Shown: one piece after another, positions 9,062 to 17,015 of the stretch
How positions within the stretch are numbered: position 1 is the stretch's first letter
Layout: every line of letters begins with the position of its first letter
From: Streptomyces sp. NBC_00459
Lineage (GTDB): Bacteria > Actinomycetota > Actinomycetes > Streptomycetales > Streptomycetaceae
Direction of reading: 5' to 3'
NCBI RefSeq assembly: GCF_036013955.1
Contig: NZ_CP107903.1
Span: 7,688,001 to 7,752,000, forward strand
Length of the DNA stretch: 64,000 nt
Notes under the pieces: model-generated
Told to the model about the DNA's origin: nothing
The model's database searches: none
The model's input: the letters and a program-made list of their open reading frames with translations, nothing else
Translations under genes and position numbers: made by a program

Positions 9062-9769
9062 GTGTCGTACGTGTACGAGGAACGGCCCTCCCGACTGCCG
9101 GGCGCCACGGTGTGGACGAACACCCCGGCCGGCCTCGGCGACGCGCGGCCCGTTCTGCCCGACGGCTGCATGGACCTGCTGTGGAGCGAGGGCCGGTTGC
9201 TGGTCGCGGGTCCCGACACCCGCCCGTACGTTCCGGAAGGCGCCCCCGCGCACTGGGCGGGCGTCCGCTTCCGTCCCGGCACGGCGCCGGCCCTGTTGGG
9301 CGTACCCGCGCACGAACTCCGCGACCGGCGCGTCGAGTTGGCCGACCTGTGGGGAGCGGCCGAGGTGCGACGCCTGAGGGCACGCTTCGACGCGGTGGCG
9401 GACCCGGCGACGGCGCTGGAAGAGCTGGCACTGGAACGGGCGGCGCACACGGAGCGGCCGGACCCCCTGCTGGACGGCCTGGTCGAGGCTCTGCGGGCGG
9501 GCCGCCCGGTCGCGCGTACGGCCGACGAACTGGGCCTGAGCGCACGCCAGTTGCACCGCCGCTCCCTCACCGCCTTCGGCTACGGCCCCAAGACGCTGGC
9601 CCGCATCCTCCGCCTCCAGCGAGCGCTCGCCCTGGCCCGGAAGGGGATGCCCTTCGCGGAGACGGCCGCCCGTGCGGGGTACGCCGACCAGGCCCACCTC
9701 GCCCGGGACGTACGGGAGTTGACGGGGATGCCGCTCGGGAGGCTACTCGGTGGGGGAGGGGACGGCTGA
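9062..9769 (+). CDS. AraC-family transcriptional regulator, DUF6597-type N-terminus
   Basis: The GTG at 9062 gives 235 residues starting MSYVYEERPSRLPG. A GTG three codons later is also possible. The N-terminal half (RPVLPDGCMDLLW, VRFRPGTAPALLGVPAHELRD) is the sensor found in many actinobacterial AraC regulators. The C-terminal half holds the helix-turn-helix pair, including ARTADELGLSARQLHRRSL and ETAARAGYADQAHLARD. The last 27 bases overlap the end of the convergent VOC gene, so read-through would give antisense overlap. No target is evident; the upstream AraC gene ends 26 bases before it, so the two may be co-transcribed. Confidence 0.85.
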   Translation: MSYVYEERPSRLPGATVWTNTPAGLGDARPVLPDGCMDLLWSEGRLLVAGPDTRPYVPEGAPAHWAGVRFRPGTAPALLGVPAHELRDRRVELADLWGAAEVRRLRARFDAVADPATALEELALERAAHTERPDPLLDGLVEALRAGRPVARTADELGLSARQLHRRSLTAFGYGPKTLARILRLQRALALARKGMPFAETAARAGYADQAHLARDVRELTGMPLGRLLGGGGDG

Positions 9770-10183
9770 GTCCAGCGGGGCGAACAGATCGACGCCGTTG
9801 CCGTCCGGGTCGAGCACACACGCGTACCGCTGTCCCCATACGGCGTCCCACGGCTTCAGCTCGCTCCGATACCCCGCACCCACCAACTCCTCGTACAGGG
9901 AGTCGACTTCGGCGGCCGAGCCGCACAGTACGGCCAGCCCGGTCCGCCCGCCGCCGCTGGGGGGCCGCCACCCGGGGCGGAAGGACCGGACCGTCTCCTC
10001 GGTGTCCAGCAACAGCCGCATCCCGCCCGGGAGTTCGGCCTCGACATGCGGCTGCTGCTCGGCCCCCTCGGGGAAGTCGAGCCCGAGTCGACGGTAGAAG
10101 GCGACGGAGGCCGCGAGGTCGGCGGTGACGATGCCGATGGCGTCGAACCGGGGCGTGGGGCGTGGGGTCGGTTGTGAAGTCAT
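9743..10183 (-). CDS. VOC (glyoxalase/bleomycin-resistance fold) protein
   Basis: A 146-residue protein made of one vicinal-oxygen-chelate module. The N-terminal beta-alpha unit (FDAIGIVTADLAASVAFYRRLGLDFPEG) and the C-terminal DPDGNGVDLFAP are diagnostic of the fold. The family covers metal-dependent isomerases and dioxygenases and also drug-binding resistance proteins; nothing here decides between them. The gene overlaps the end of the convergent AraC gene by 27 bases. Confidence 0.87.
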   Translation of the reverse strand: MTSQPTPRPTPRFDAIGIVTADLAASVAFYRRLGLDFPEGAEQQPHVEAELPGGMRLLLDTEETVRSFRPGWRPPSGGGRTGLAVLCGSAAEVDSLYEELVGAGYRSELKPWDAVWGQRYACVLDPDGNGVDLFAPLDSAVPSPTE

Positions 10184-10415
10184 ACGGCCAGGCTAGGCGG
10201 GGTGCCCAAGGCCGGTCTTGAACGAATCGGACACGTCGGCATCCCCGGTCCACCCCCGGTTGCGGGCCCGGCGGGGGGCACGAATAGTGGGAAGGACAGC
10301 TGCACCTTGATCGGTGGCCGAGCCCCGCACAAGGAGCCCGCCCGGTCTCCCGACCGTGGCTGCCCACCGCCCCACACCTCGCTGACCTCTCCATTGCCAT
10401 GAGAGGAGTGCTGCC

Positions 10416-10988
10416 ATGCGCAAGCACACTCGGGCACATCGGCTTCTGACGGCGTCGACGGTCCTGTTCGCCGGCGGCGTCCTGCTGCTGCCGACTCCCA
10501 CCGTCGCCCAGCCGGAGAATCAGGAATCGCGGGACTCCGCGGCAGTGGTCTCGGGAGCCGCGTTCCAGGTCAGGAACCCGCAGACCGGCAAGTGCATGAC
10601 GGTCGCGGGCGGGCGTTCGACCGAGAACAACGTACGGCTCGTCCAGTTCAACTGCGACACGGACCCCTCGCGCCGCTGGAAGCTCACCGGCGGAAACGAC
10701 AACTCCTACCAGCTCGTCAACGCGCAGACACGCAAGTGCGCGACGGTCGCGGGCGGACGCTCGACCGAGAACAACGTCGAACTGGTCCAGTTCGACTGCG
10801 ACTCGGACCCCTCGCGCCGTTGGAGCCTCGTCAACTGGGACGGCGGCGCCTACGAACTCGTCAACGACCAGACGGGCAAGTGCGCGACGGTCGCCGGCGG
10901 CCGGTCCACCGAGAACAACATCCCACTGGTGCAGTTCGACTGTGACAGGGACCGGTCCCGCACCTGGACCCTGAACCTGGCGGGCTGA
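10416..10988 (+). CDS. Secreted single-domain ricin-type beta-trefoil lectin
   Basis: A 190-residue protein. Residues 1-32 are a Sec signal peptide ending VAQ/PEN. The rest is one beta-trefoil (RICIN/CBM13-like) domain of three subdomains. Each carries nearly the same block, C-[MA]-T-V-A-G-G-R-S-T-E-N-N followed by LVQF-[ND]-CD, at about residues 60-83, 108-131 and 155-178. Such domains bind galactose-type sugars. A GAGAGGAG site lies just upstream of the ATG. There is no catalytic domain, so it is probably a free lectin or an adaptor. Confidence 0.88.
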   Translation: MRKHTRAHRLLTASTVLFAGGVLLLPTPTVAQPENQESRDSAAVVSGAAFQVRNPQTGKCMTVAGGRSTENNVRLVQFNCDTDPSRRWKLTGGNDNSYQLVNAQTRKCATVAGGRSTENNVELVQFDCDSDPSRRWSLVNWDGGAYELVNDQTGKCATVAGGRSTENNIPLVQFDCDRDRSRTWTLNLAG

Positions 10989-11093
10989 CGGCACCGCACC
11001 CACCGAATGGCTCCTTCCGCGGGAATACCGACAGGTCATGTGTTGCTCTGATCTGAACGGTTCACGAGCGGCGGCGAGGGAGCTGGTGGGCAG

Positions 11094-12704
11094 ATGAGGG
11101 ACGAATCGAAGCAGCCCGTCGTGCGGACGCCCTACGGGGACGTCCGTGGCAGGTACGAGGGCGACGGGATCGCCGTGTTCCGCGGCATCCCGTACGCCGC
11201 ACCGCCCTTCGGCCCCCGCCGGTTCCGGCCGCCCGTGCCGCCCACCCCCTGGGACGGGGTGCGCGACGCGGGCGGCTTCGGTCCCACCGCGCCGAAACCG
11301 CCGTACTCCGAGGCCTTCGCCCGGCTGCTGTCGGACCCCGTGGTGCCCGGCGACGACTGTCTCAACCTCAATGTCTGGACACCTGAGCCCGGGCACGGGG
11401 CCCGTCTCCCCGTCATGGTGTGGATCCACGGCGGCGCCCTGACCCGTGGCTCCTCGGCCGTTCCCGTCTACGACGGTCACGCCTTCGCCCGTGACGGCGT
11501 GGTCCTCGTCTCCGTCAACTACCGCCTGGGCGTGGAGGGTTACGGCCTCTTCCCCGACGCGCCCCCGAACCCCGGCCTGCGGGACCAGCTGGCCGCGCTG
11601 GAGTGGGTGCGGGCGTCGGTCGCGGCCTTCGGCGGCGACCCCGACCGCGTCACCGTCTTCGGTCAGTCGGCCGGAGCGATCAGCGTCGGCGCACTACTCG
11701 CCTCCCCGCGCGCCCGGGGGCTCTTCCGGCGGGCGGTGCTGCAGAGCGGGCCGCCCGAGGTGAGCGACCGGGACAAGGTACGGCGGATGGTGCGCCGGAT
11801 GGCGACCCGGCTGAAGATCCCGGCGACCGCCGAGGCCTTCGCGGCCGTCGACCGGGAACTGCTGCTGCGCGTCCAGGGAGAGGTGGGGCGGCTGAGCAGT
11901 CCCGTGCTGGGCGGGCCCGCCTTCGGCATCGTCGTGGACGGCGACCTCGTGCCCCGCGACCCCCTGGAGGCACTGGTCGACGGGGCCGCCGCCGACGTCG
12001 ACCTGCTCCTGGGCTGGACCCGGGACGAGTACCGGCTGTGGCTGGTGCCCGGCGGGCTGATGGAGCGCGTCGACCGGCTCGGCGCGGTCGCCCTGGCCGG
12101 GGCGATGGCCCGCTGCCACTGCGGTCCCGAGGTTCCGCGCGGCTATCGCACCCTGCACCCGGACGCCGGCACGGCAGACCTCGTCGGCCAGCTGGTCACC
12201 GACCACCTGCTCCGCGTACCGCTGCACCGGCTCGCGGACGCGCGGGGCGAGGGCGGCAGTGCACATGTGTACGAATTTGCGTGGCCGTCCGACCAGCCCG
12301 GCCTGGGTGCCTGCCATGCCCTCGAACTGGGATTCGTGTTCGGTACTCACCTGGCCCCCGAGTCCGCCAAGCTGGCGGGCCAGGGCGCCCCGGAGGAACT
12401 CGCCGAGGCCATGCACACGGCGTGGGTGCGCTTCGCCGTCGACGGTGACCCGGGCTGGCGGCCCTGGGACGCCTCGCACCCGGTGCGCGTCTTCGGTGAC
12501 GGCGACCCGCACACCGTGGAAGGCCCACGGGACCGCGAACTGGCCCTGTGGGCCGCCGACCGGGCCGCCGCGCCCCCGACGGCTCCGGAGTCCGAACCCG
12601 GGTCGGCCGTGCGGCCCCGGTTGCCCCTACGGGGCGTACGGGGTGCGGAGCCGCTGTCCGTCGTACGACGTCTTCGCCGCCCCGGCGGTGTTCCCCGGCG
12701 CTGA
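11094..12704 (+). CDS. Type B carboxylesterase
   Basis: A 536-residue alpha/beta hydrolase of the carboxylesterase/lipase (type B) family. Recognisable blocks are VFRGIPYAAPPFGPRRF near the N-terminus, DDCLNLNVWTP, the oxyanion region VMVWIHGGAL, and the nucleophile elbow VTVFGQSAGAIS with the catalytic serine at residue 192. It has no signal peptide, so it is probably cytoplasmic. The last 40 residues are basic and arginine-rich and lie outside the family fold, possibly an extended end. Ester substrates are unknown. Confidence 0.92.
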   Translation: MRDESKQPVVRTPYGDVRGRYEGDGIAVFRGIPYAAPPFGPRRFRPPVPPTPWDGVRDAGGFGPTAPKPPYSEAFARLLSDPVVPGDDCLNLNVWTPEPGHGARLPVMVWIHGGALTRGSSAVPVYDGHAFARDGVVLVSVNYRLGVEGYGLFPDAPPNPGLRDQLAALEWVRASVAAFGGDPDRVTVFGQSAGAISVGALLASPRARGLFRRAVLQSGPPEVSDRDKVRRMVRRMATRLKIPATAEAFAAVDRELLLRVQGEVGRLSSPVLGGPAFGIVVDGDLVPRDPLEALVDGAAADVDLLLGWTRDEYRLWLVPGGLMERVDRLGAVALAGAMARCHCGPEVPRGYRTLHPDAGTADLVGQLVTDHLLRVPLHRLADARGEGGSAHVYEFAWPSDQPGLGACHALELGFVFGTHLAPESAKLAGQGAPEELAEAMHTAWVRFAVDGDPGWRPWDASHPVRVFGDGDPHTVEGPRDRELALWAADRAAAPPTAPESEPGSAVRPRLPLRGVRGAEPLSVVRRLRRPGGVPRR

Positions 12705-12845
12705 TCACCGCCGCCGGACGGGATCCGGCCAGGTGGCGGATCTGCCGCTCCTGACGGCAAATGACCAGTTCACACCGGTGAACGACCGACGGCGGAGTGG
12801 CGCAACACTGCCGCAACACCACCGAGGGCGGCCCACGGTTATGGT

Positions 12846-12866
12846 CCGGGGGACACGAACCCCCGG
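12846..12866 (+). promoter_or_regulatory. Perfect inverted repeat just upstream of the GntR gene
   Basis: CCGGGGG at 12846-12852 and CCCCCGG at 12860-12866 are separated by 7 bases and end 16 bases before the ATG of the GntR regulator. The site could be an autoregulatory operator or a leader hairpin just upstream of the ribosome binding site (GGAG at 12874-12877). Confidence 0.4.
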
Positions 12867-12882
12867 CCACCCTGGAGCCCCG

Positions 12883-13653
12883 ATGCCCGCCGACCGCACT
12901 CGCGAACACACCGCGCCCGTCGCGGCCGCGCGTCGCCGCCGGCTGCGCGCCGACCGGGCACGGCAGCTCGCCGACCTGCTCCGCCACCAGCTCCTGACCG
13001 AGGGCTTCCCCGACGGCGTACTCCCGCACGAGGACGCCATCGGCGCCGACTACGGCGCGTCCCGCAACACCGTGCGCCAGGCCCTGGACCTGCTTCGCAC
13101 CGAACAGCTGGTCGAGCGGCTGCCCGGCGTCGGGACGGTCGTCACCTGCCAGAAGTACCCGCACGGCCTGGACCGGTTGATGGGGCTCGCGGAGACCCTG
13201 CACGAGCACGGCCACGTCACCAACGAGGTCCGCACCATGAGCCCGGTCCCCGCGCCCGGACCGGTCGCCGCCCGCCTCGGACTGCCGGCGCGCGCCGAGG
13301 TGCTGTACGTGGAGCGGCTGCGCCGCCTGGGCGGGGTACCGCTGTCGCTGGACCTCACCTACATCCCGATGGACATCGGCGTCGAACTCCTCGGCGCCGA
13401 CCTGGAGAACACCGACGTCTTCAGGCTGCTGGAACAGATCACCGGACGGCGCCTGGGCACCGCCGAGATCACCCTGGAGGCCGTCACCGCCGACGCGCAC
13501 TCCGCCGCCGTCCTGGAGGCCCCGCGCGGCGCGGCCGTACTGATGCTGGAACGGCTCACCTGTCTGTCCGACGGGCGGCCCGTGGACCTGGAGTTCATCC
13601 GCTTCCGGGGCGACCGGATCACCATGCGCGGACTGCTCCACCGGTCCGCCTGA
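12883..13653 (+). CDS. GntR/HutC-type regulator (UTRA domain)
   Basis: The ATG at 12883 (with CCTGGAGCC upstream) gives 256 residues. A winged helix-turn-helix occupies about residues 20-85 (LADLLRHQLL, DAIGADYGASRNTVRQALDLLR). It is followed by a UTRA effector domain with LYVERLRRLGGVPLSLDLTY and the end ELEFIRFRGDR-like (seen as DLEFIRFRGDR). HutC-branch regulators are usually repressors released by a pathway metabolite. It is the first gene of the ferredoxin-transporter-flavoprotein cluster, ending 54 bases before the ferredoxin gene, and most likely controls it. Confidence 0.9.
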   Translation: MPADRTREHTAPVAAARRRRLRADRARQLADLLRHQLLTEGFPDGVLPHEDAIGADYGASRNTVRQALDLLRTEQLVERLPGVGTVVTCQKYPHGLDRLMGLAETLHEHGHVTNEVRTMSPVPAPGPVAARLGLPARAEVLYVERLRRLGGVPLSLDLTYIPMDIGVELLGADLENTDVFRLLEQITGRRLGTAEITLEAVTADAHSAAVLEAPRGAAVLMLERLTCLSDGRPVDLEFIRFRGDRITMRGLLHRSA

Positions 13654-13707
13654 CCCACCCCTTCCTCCTCTCTCACACCCCTCGCCAGCCGAATCCCGGA
13701 GACAGCC

Positions 13708-13935
13708 ATGCCTCTCGTCCCCCAGCGTGCCGACGTGCCCGTCACGATCGACGAGTCCAAGTGCATCGACGGCTGCACCCTCTGCGTCGACATGTGCCCG
13801 CTGGACTCCCTCGCCATCGACCCGGACACCAGCAAGGCGTACATGCACGTCGACGAGTGCTGGTACTGCGGCCCCTGCGCCGCCCGCTGCCCCACCGGCG
13901 CGGTCACCGTCAACATGCCCTACCTCCTCCGGTGA
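13708..13935 (+). CDS. Small ferredoxin with two [4Fe-4S] motifs (AprB-like)
   Basis: A 75-residue protein. Cluster ligands are Cys19, 23, 26 and 30 (CxxxCxxCxxxCP) and Cys51, 54, 57 and 61 (CxxCxxCxxxCP), so it should carry two [4Fe-4S] clusters. The first motif, with three residues between Cys1 and Cys2, and the order with an aromatic-rich second motif (ECWYCGPC) resemble the electron-transfer core of APS reductase subunit B. GGAG lies 6 bases before the ATG. The natural partner is the AprA-like flavoprotein at the far end of the same cluster. Direction of electron flow is unknown. Confidence 0.9.
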   Translation: MPLVPQRADVPVTIDESKCIDGCTLCVDMCPLDSLAIDPDTSKAYMHVDECWYCGPCAARCPTGAVTVNMPYLLR

Positions 13936-13949
13936 AAGGTTCCTCCCGC

Positions 13950-15338
13950 ATGGCTTCCGTGGCCCGCGCCCGCGCCCGTAACCAGTCACGCAGGACCGCT
14001 CCGGCCGTCCTCGCCGCGGCCCTGCTCCTGCCGCTCACCGCGTGCGGCGGTTCCGCCGACGCCAGCGACAGCAAGTCGGTCACCGTGACCGTCGGCTACC
14101 AGTCCAAGACCATCAACACCGTCACCGCGGGGACCCTGCTGCGCTCCCTCGGCTACTTCGAGAGCGCGCTGAAGGCCCAGGGCGCCCGTGACGGCATCGC
14201 CTACAAGGTGGAGTGGCAGGACTACGCGACGGGCGCGCCGATCACCGCCGCGATGGTCGCCGGGAAGGTCGACATCGGCTCCATGGGCGACTTCCCGCTG
14301 CTCATCAACGCCTCCCGCGGCAAGCAGCTGAACGCCCCGACCCGTATGGTCTCCGTCACCGGATACAACCCGCGCGGCGCCCTCAACACCGTGGTCACCG
14401 CCCCGGACTCCAAGCTGAAGTCACTGTCCGACCTGCGCGGCAGGAAGGTGTCGACGAGCGTCGGCTCGGCCGCCGACGGCACCCTCGTACGTGCCCTGGA
14501 GCAGGCCGGGCTCGACCCCGACAAGGACATCGGCAAGCTCAACCAGCAGCCCGCTGTGGGGGCTTCGGCGCTGGAGGCGGGCAGCGTCGACGCGCTCTCC
14601 CAGTTCGTGGCCTGGCCCGGCCTGCTCGCCTTCCAGTGCAAGGCGAAGGCCCTGTACGACGGCGGCTCGCTCGGCCTGCCCACCCTCCACGGTGTCACTG
14701 TCCGCGACGCCTTCGCCGATCAGCGCCCGGCGGTCGTCGAGGCGTTCCTCGGCGCCCAGATCAAGGCCACCGCGTATCTCGACGCGCACCCGGTCACCGC
14801 CGCCGAGAAGGTCGCCGAGGTCACCGGGCTGCCCGCGGAGGTCGTCTACCTCTACAACGGCAAGGGCGGCATCGCCACCTTCGACCCCACTCTCAAGCCG
14901 CAGCTGGTCGCCGCCCTGAAGAAGGACGTCCCGCTGCTGGTCTCCGCCAAGCTCGCGGGCGAGGTGAACGTCTCCGACTTCGTCGACGACAGCTACCTCA
15001 AGAAGGCGTACGGCACCGGATACGCCAAGGCCGCCGGCACCACGGCCCCCGCCTCCAGGCCCGAGGTCTGGCTCAAGGGCGCGTCCACCACCAGCACCTT
15101 CGCCGACCCGGCCGCCCTGCTGCGCTACGTCGCCGCGCACAGCACCGACGTACGGGCCGCGTACGTCCCCGACGCCACCACCGGCACCCGCTGGTTCGCC
15201 GACAAGTCGGTGTGGGTCCAGGACGGCACCGACCTGGAGCCCTTCGTCACCGAGGCCGCCGCCGACACCTGGACCGCCGCCCACCCCGGAGCGCGGATCG
15301 TCAGCTACGCCACGGCACTGGGGCAGGCAGCGAAATGA
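13950..15338 (+). CDS. ABC transporter substrate-binding lipoprotein, sulfonate/nitrate/taurine type
   Basis: The ATG at 13950 gives 462 residues. A lipobox LTAC places the lipidated cysteine at residue 32. The mature part shows the features of the SsuA/TauA/NMT1-type binding proteins: VTVGYQSKTINTVTAG at the N-terminus, AMVAGKVDIGSMGDFPLLINA, and LSDLRGRKVSTSVGSAADG. The protein is about 130 residues longer than typical SsuA (about 320), with an extra C-terminal region from about 350 that may shape specificity. It starts 14 bases after the ferredoxin stop and overlaps the permease start by four bases. The ligand is unknown; sulfonates are the family default, not shown here. Confidence 0.9.
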   Translation: MASVARARARNQSRRTAPAVLAAALLLPLTACGGSADASDSKSVTVTVGYQSKTINTVTAGTLLRSLGYFESALKAQGARDGIAYKVEWQDYATGAPITAAMVAGKVDIGSMGDFPLLINASRGKQLNAPTRMVSVTGYNPRGALNTVVTAPDSKLKSLSDLRGRKVSTSVGSAADGTLVRALEQAGLDPDKDIGKLNQQPAVGASALEAGSVDALSQFVAWPGLLAFQCKAKALYDGGSLGLPTLHGVTVRDAFADQRPAVVEAFLGAQIKATAYLDAHPVTAAEKVAEVTGLPAEVVYLYNGKGGIATFDPTLKPQLVAALKKDVPLLVSAKLAGEVNVSDFVDDSYLKKAYGTGYAKAAGTTAPASRPEVWLKGASTTSTFADPAALLRYVAAHSTDVRAAYVPDATTGTRWFADKSVWVQDGTDLEPFVTEAAADTWTAAHPGARIVSYATALGQAAK

Positions 15339-16207
15339 CCGCCCCCGCCGCCTTCTCCGCCTCCTCTTTCCCGTATCCCCGCTACGCCCTGCGCGCGGTC
15401 TCGCTGCTGGCCGCGCTCGGGATCTGGCAGCTGCTCACCAGCCAACACGTCAACCTGTGGCTGCGGTTCGCCCAGTTCCCGACCGCCACCCAGGTCGCCC
15501 GCGAGTTCGGGCACCGCCTCGGCACGGGCGTCTACTGGCAGGACCTCACGGACAGCCTGACCCGCATCCTCACCGGCTTCGCGCTCGCCGCGGTGGCCGG
15601 AATCGCGGTCGGCACCGCCATCGCCCGCTCCCGGATCGCCGCCGACCTGCTCGGCCCGCTCCTCGAAGTACTGCGGCCCATCCCGGCCATCGCCCTCGTA
15701 CCGGTGGCGATCCTGCTCTTCCCCACCAACGAGCAGGGCATCGTCTTCATCACCTTCACGGCCGCCTTCTTCCCCGTCCTCGTCTCCACCCGGCACGCGG
15801 TCAGGGCGCTGACCCCGGTCTGGGAGGAGGCCGTCCTCACCATGGGCGGCGGCCGGCTGCGCGTCCTCGCCTCCGTCGTCCTGCCCGGCGCACTGCCCGG
15901 CATCCTCGGCGGGCTCTCGGTGGGCATCGGCGTGTCCTGGATCTGTGTCATCTCCGCCGAGATGATCTCCGGCCAGTACGGCGTCGGCTACCGCACCTGG
16001 CAGGACTACACCATCGTCAACTATCCGGGCGTCCTCGTCGGCATGGCCACCATCGGCCTCCTCGGCTGGCTCACCTCCACCGCCGTCGAGGTCGCCGGCC
16101 GCCGCGTCACCCGCTGGCTGCCGCGCCCCGCCGCCGAACGGGCGGTGCCTTTGCGGGTCCGCCGTCCGGCCGCCCCCGTGCACACGTCCGGGAGGGCGGC
16201 CTCATGA
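15335..16207 (+). CDS. ABC transporter permease, SsuC/TauC type
   Basis: A 290-residue inner-membrane protein with about six helices. The permease loop that contacts the ATPase is visible as EEAVLTMGGGRLRVLASVVLPGALPGILGGL. The ATG overlaps the preceding TGA (ATGA). It is the membrane channel for the binding protein upstream, working as a homodimer in this family. The C-terminal 30 residues are basic and proline/arginine-rich. Confidence 0.92.
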   Translation: MTAPAAFSASSFPYPRYALRAVSLLAALGIWQLLTSQHVNLWLRFAQFPTATQVAREFGHRLGTGVYWQDLTDSLTRILTGFALAAVAGIAVGTAIARSRIAADLLGPLLEVLRPIPAIALVPVAILLFPTNEQGIVFITFTAAFFPVLVSTRHAVRALTPVWEEAVLTMGGGRLRVLASVVLPGALPGILGGLSVGIGVSWICVISAEMISGQYGVGYRTWQDYTIVNYPGVLVGMATIGLLGWLTSTAVEVAGRRVTRWLPRPAAERAVPLRVRRPAAPVHTSGRAAS

Positions 16208-17001
16208 CGACCCAGGTCAGTACGTCCACGGTGGAGACCGGGGCCCCCAAGGGCGTACGGCTGCGGCTGTCGGACGCGACCATCGGGCGCCCGGGACTGG
16301 CGGTGCTCAGCGGCCTCGACCTCGACATCGCCCCCGGCGAACTCCTCACCGTCGTGGGCCCGTCCGGTTGCGGGAAGTCGACGCTGCTGCGGACCCTGGC
16401 CGGGCTGCTGCCCGCGCTCGACGGACACGTCAGCCAGGACGACCGGCCGATCACCCGCCCGGAGGCCGACCGGGCCCTGGTCTTCCAGGAGGACGGCCTG
16501 CTGCCCTGGCGCAACGCCCGCCGCAACGTCGAACTCCCGCTCGCCATACGGGGGTTGCCGCGCGCCGAACGCCGAGCGCAGGCCACGCGGTGGCTGGCCC
16601 AGGTCGGCCTGGCCGACCGGGAGGAGCAACTGCCCCACCGTATGTCCGGCGGCCAGCGCCAGCGCGTACAGCTGGCCCGCGCCCTGGCCGGGCGCCCGCG
16701 CGCGGTGCTGATGGACGAACCGTTCGGGGCGCTGGACGCGCAGACCCGGGCCGGGATGCAGAACCTGCTGGTCGAGGTCCTGAACGGGACCCGCGCCACG
16801 GTCGTCTTCGTCACCCACGACGTCGACGAGGCGGTGTTCCTCGGCGACCGCGTAGCCCTCCTCGGCACCGGCCAGGTGCTGGACGTCCCCCGACCGCGCG
16901 AGCGTGCGGCCCACGGCGATCCCGCGACGGTCGCCCTGCGCCGCGAGATCCTCGCCTCCCTCGGCACCGCTTCCCACGACACCGCTCTTCTCGGCACCTG
17001 A
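16204..17001 (+). CDS. ABC transporter ATP-binding protein, SsuB/TauB type
   Basis: A 265-residue ATPase with Walker A GPSGCGKST, Q-loop (VFQEDGLLPW), signature motif MSGGQRQRVQLARAL, Walker B VLMDEPFGALD and H-loop FVTHDVDEAVFLGDR. That makes a complete, probably active domain of the sulfonate/nitrate/taurine group. It overlaps the permease stop by four bases (ATGA) and ends 14 bases before the flavoprotein gene. Its position between transporter and redox genes implies that the imported compound is the flavoprotein's substrate. Confidence 0.94.
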   Translation: MTTQVSTSTVETGAPKGVRLRLSDATIGRPGLAVLSGLDLDIAPGELLTVVGPSGCGKSTLLRTLAGLLPALDGHVSQDDRPITRPEADRALVFQEDGLLPWRNARRNVELPLAIRGLPRAERRAQATRWLAQVGLADREEQLPHRMSGGQRQRVQLARALAGRPRAVLMDEPFGALDAQTRAGMQNLLVEVLNGTRATVVFVTHDVDEAVFLGDRVALLGTGQVLDVPRPRERAAHGDPATVALRREILASLGTASHDTALLGT

Positions 17002-17015
17002 GAGGCACCACCCCC

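Noticed and set aside
6050..9769. Very long open frame (over 1,200 codons) on the plus strand
   Set aside because: It crosses the YihY, NmrA and AraC genes in wrong frames with Arg/Pro/Gly-rich nonsense. Only its last 236 codons are real, as the second AraC-type regulator.
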